Assembly (NCBI GenBank): GCA_002825515.1
Contig: PJET01000107.1
Span: forward strand, 1 to 6,834
Reading direction: 5' to 3'
Origin: Candidatus Thorarchaeota archaeon MP11T_1
Lineage (GTDB): Archaea; Asgardarchaeota; Thorarchaeia; Thorarchaeales; Thorarchaeaceae
Length of the DNA: 6,834 bases
The position numbers were made by a program, and so were the translations under genes. A model generated the notes under the pieces. It saw only the letters and a list, made by a program, of their open reading frames with translations, ran no database searches and was not told the DNA's origin. Below, piece after piece: positions 5,822 through 6,834 of this stretch (position 1 is its first letter; each line of letters starts with the position of its first letter).

Positions 5822-6691
5822 TCACCTACCTCCTCTTCGCCATAAGACTCTTCTCAAGTAGTCCGAAAATACCCAATTGTCAATATCTCCTGTGAGAAGA
5901 AGACAGAATGTACTATCACCTTTCCATCTCCCATGGGTGTTCCAGTATTTTATTGCCTCTGATGGAGTTATACACCACGCACCAAGACCCTGAGCGTGCT
6001 CTGTGACTTCTTTTAGACACCCTACGAATTCAGACTGTCCCATTCTGATTGGGTGAAGATCAAACATAATGACTCCATTCGTTGATGCTGCTTTGGTCAC
6101 TTCTCCTTTGAGAGTTTTTGAAACAGCGTCAGGACCCATCCCTAATCTGTCAATCATCAAATCGTCACTCTGAATGTTAAGTGGAATGTATGTCACCCTA
6201 GATTGTTGTCCGTTGATATTTGTGTGGAAGAAATGAGTTTTTTCACGATGTTCAGGTCTATACCCGAATCCCCCATCCCACAAAAGATGTGTTCGATCAA
6301 GTATGAGCGGCATATCATCAGTGTAGTTGTCGTAGGGTGCTCTGAATCCAGAAATTGGAACTCCAAGATTCTTGAAAACCTGTAGCGATAATCTGAGGTC
6401 TCTCTCTCTGCCCTCTGCATTCAATGTGGGGTATCGCACATGATTATACCCATGACTGGCAACTTCATGTCCTGCATTTACAACCTCTCGAACAAGCTCG
6501 GGTTTCATTCTAGCAATAGCAGCTATTGTAGGAAATGCAAACCGCCCATCAACTTCTTCAAGAGCAGTGAATATGTTATGAAGAATTGTCTTGAATGGTG
6601 TTCGATGAAGTTTCATCATACGGAACAACTGCTTTGGTGCCCTAAGACCCCATTTCTTTACCAGTTGTCCTGCATAATTTGACCGTGACAC
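5822..6691 (-). CDS. Polysaccharide deacetylase-like (NodB-fold) protein with unusual motif order
   Basis: The 289-aa protein has the core motifs of carbohydrate esterase family 4-like deacetylases. These are 'AGHEVASHGYNH' (73-84), with HxxxH metal ligands H80 and H84, then 'GFRAPY' (115-120; R117, P119) and 'MFDLHP' (209-214; H213). The N-terminal TFDD motif that normally supplies the catalytic and metal-binding aspartates is not found before the HxxxH motif. Instead a similar block, 'LLLTGDIDNW' (264-273; D269, D271), lies near the C-terminus. The start is GTG 6691: an in-frame TAG lies two codons upstream, and GGTG (6698-6701 in plus coordinates) gives a Shine-Dalgarno-like signal. No signal peptide is evident, so it is probably cytoplasmic, acting on a lipid-linked or nucleotide-linked sugar. 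It is the first gene of a minus-strand pair with the O-acetyltransferase. The fold is fairly secure; the enzymatic activity is inferred. Confidence 0.72.
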   Translation of the reverse strand: MSRSNYAGQLVKKWGLRAPKQLFRMMKLHRTPFKTILHNIFTALEEVDGRFAFPTIAAIARMKPELVREVVNAGHEVASHGYNHVRYPTLNAEGRERDLRLSLQVFKNLGVPISGFRAPYDNYTDDMPLILDRTHLLWDGGFGYRPEHREKTHFFHTNINGQQSRVTYIPLNIQSDDLMIDRLGMGPDAVSKTLKGEVTKAASTNGVIMFDLHPIRMGQSEFVGCLKEVTEHAQGLGAWCITPSEAIKYWNTHGRWKGDSTFCLLLTGDIDNWVFSDYLRRVLWRRGGR

Positions 6692-6834
6692 AATCTACAC
6701 CATTTCGATGATACATTTGCCTGAGCGGACTCTTTCAAAAGGATTCCGACAGACTTATCGAGGAAACGAACAAGGTATCAAAAACGCAAATGACATGGAT
6801 ATTAATGCCAAGCCTTTCATCCCTAGATAATCAT
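6692..6834. other. Right-edge region upstream of the deacetylase-like gene, no clear gene
   Basis: These 143 bases contain no confident feature. On the minus strand an open stretch from the edge to TAA at 6755-6757 could be the end of a hydrophobic protein (MKGLALISMSFAFLIP...). On the plus strand an ATG at 6790 stays open to the edge. Both are too short to call. ATTAAT-like AT-rich sequence at about 6799-6806 is too far from the GTG at 6691 to serve as its TATA box with a short leader. Confidence 0.25.

Noticed and set aside
6755..6834. Possible end of a hydrophobic minus-strand protein at the right edge
   Set aside because: Only about 26 codons are visible, with no recognisable family; chance cannot be excluded.
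1..6834. CRISPR arrays, tRNA or rRNA genes, insertion sequences
   Set aside because: No regularly spaced repeats, cloverleaf-like segments, transposase motifs or terminal inverted repeats were seen on either strand.

Overview
The window looks archaeal. A stand-alone homologue of the archaeal-type threonyl-tRNA synthetase editing domain, a geranylgeranyl-reductase-like flavoprotein and a Hef/FANCM-like SF2 helicase lie together. Two genes also have TATA-like boxes about 25-30 bp before the likely transcript start, with almost no leader. An Asgard lineage such as Thorarchaeia is a reasonable guess, but nothing here settles the phylum. Base composition is moderately AT-leaning and looks even across the window.

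Left part (1-2735). A minus-strand FAD oxidoreductase runs off the left edge and is divergent from a plus-strand gene for a 134-aa ThrRS-editing-domain protein. Next come about 290 bp with only doubtful small ORFs. Then comes a Hef-like helicase split by a -1 frame break into two overlapping ORFs (1318-1671 and 1644-2735). Its Walker A, Walker B, motif V and motif VI are all altered.

Centre (2750-5290). A compact plus-strand operon has its own TATA-like box and encodes holo-ACP synthase (AcpS), an FkbH-like glyceryl-ACP synthase and a discrete acyl carrier protein. It is self-contained: AcpS would attach phosphopantetheine to the ACP, and FkbH would load it with a glyceryl unit from a glycolytic phosphoglycerate intermediate. 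ACP and AcpS are uncommon in archaea, so this is the most interesting part of the window.

Right part (5369-6691). Convergent to that operon is a minus-strand pair: a polysaccharide-deacetylase-like protein followed 6 bp later by a left-handed beta-helix sugar O-acetyltransferase. Together with glyceryl-ACP synthesis this suggests modification of a surface glycan. No glyceryl acceptor enzyme, ketosynthase or glycosyltransferase is visible here, so the end product is unknown. The deacetylase lacks the usual N-terminal TFDD motif but carries a TGDID motif near its C-terminus.
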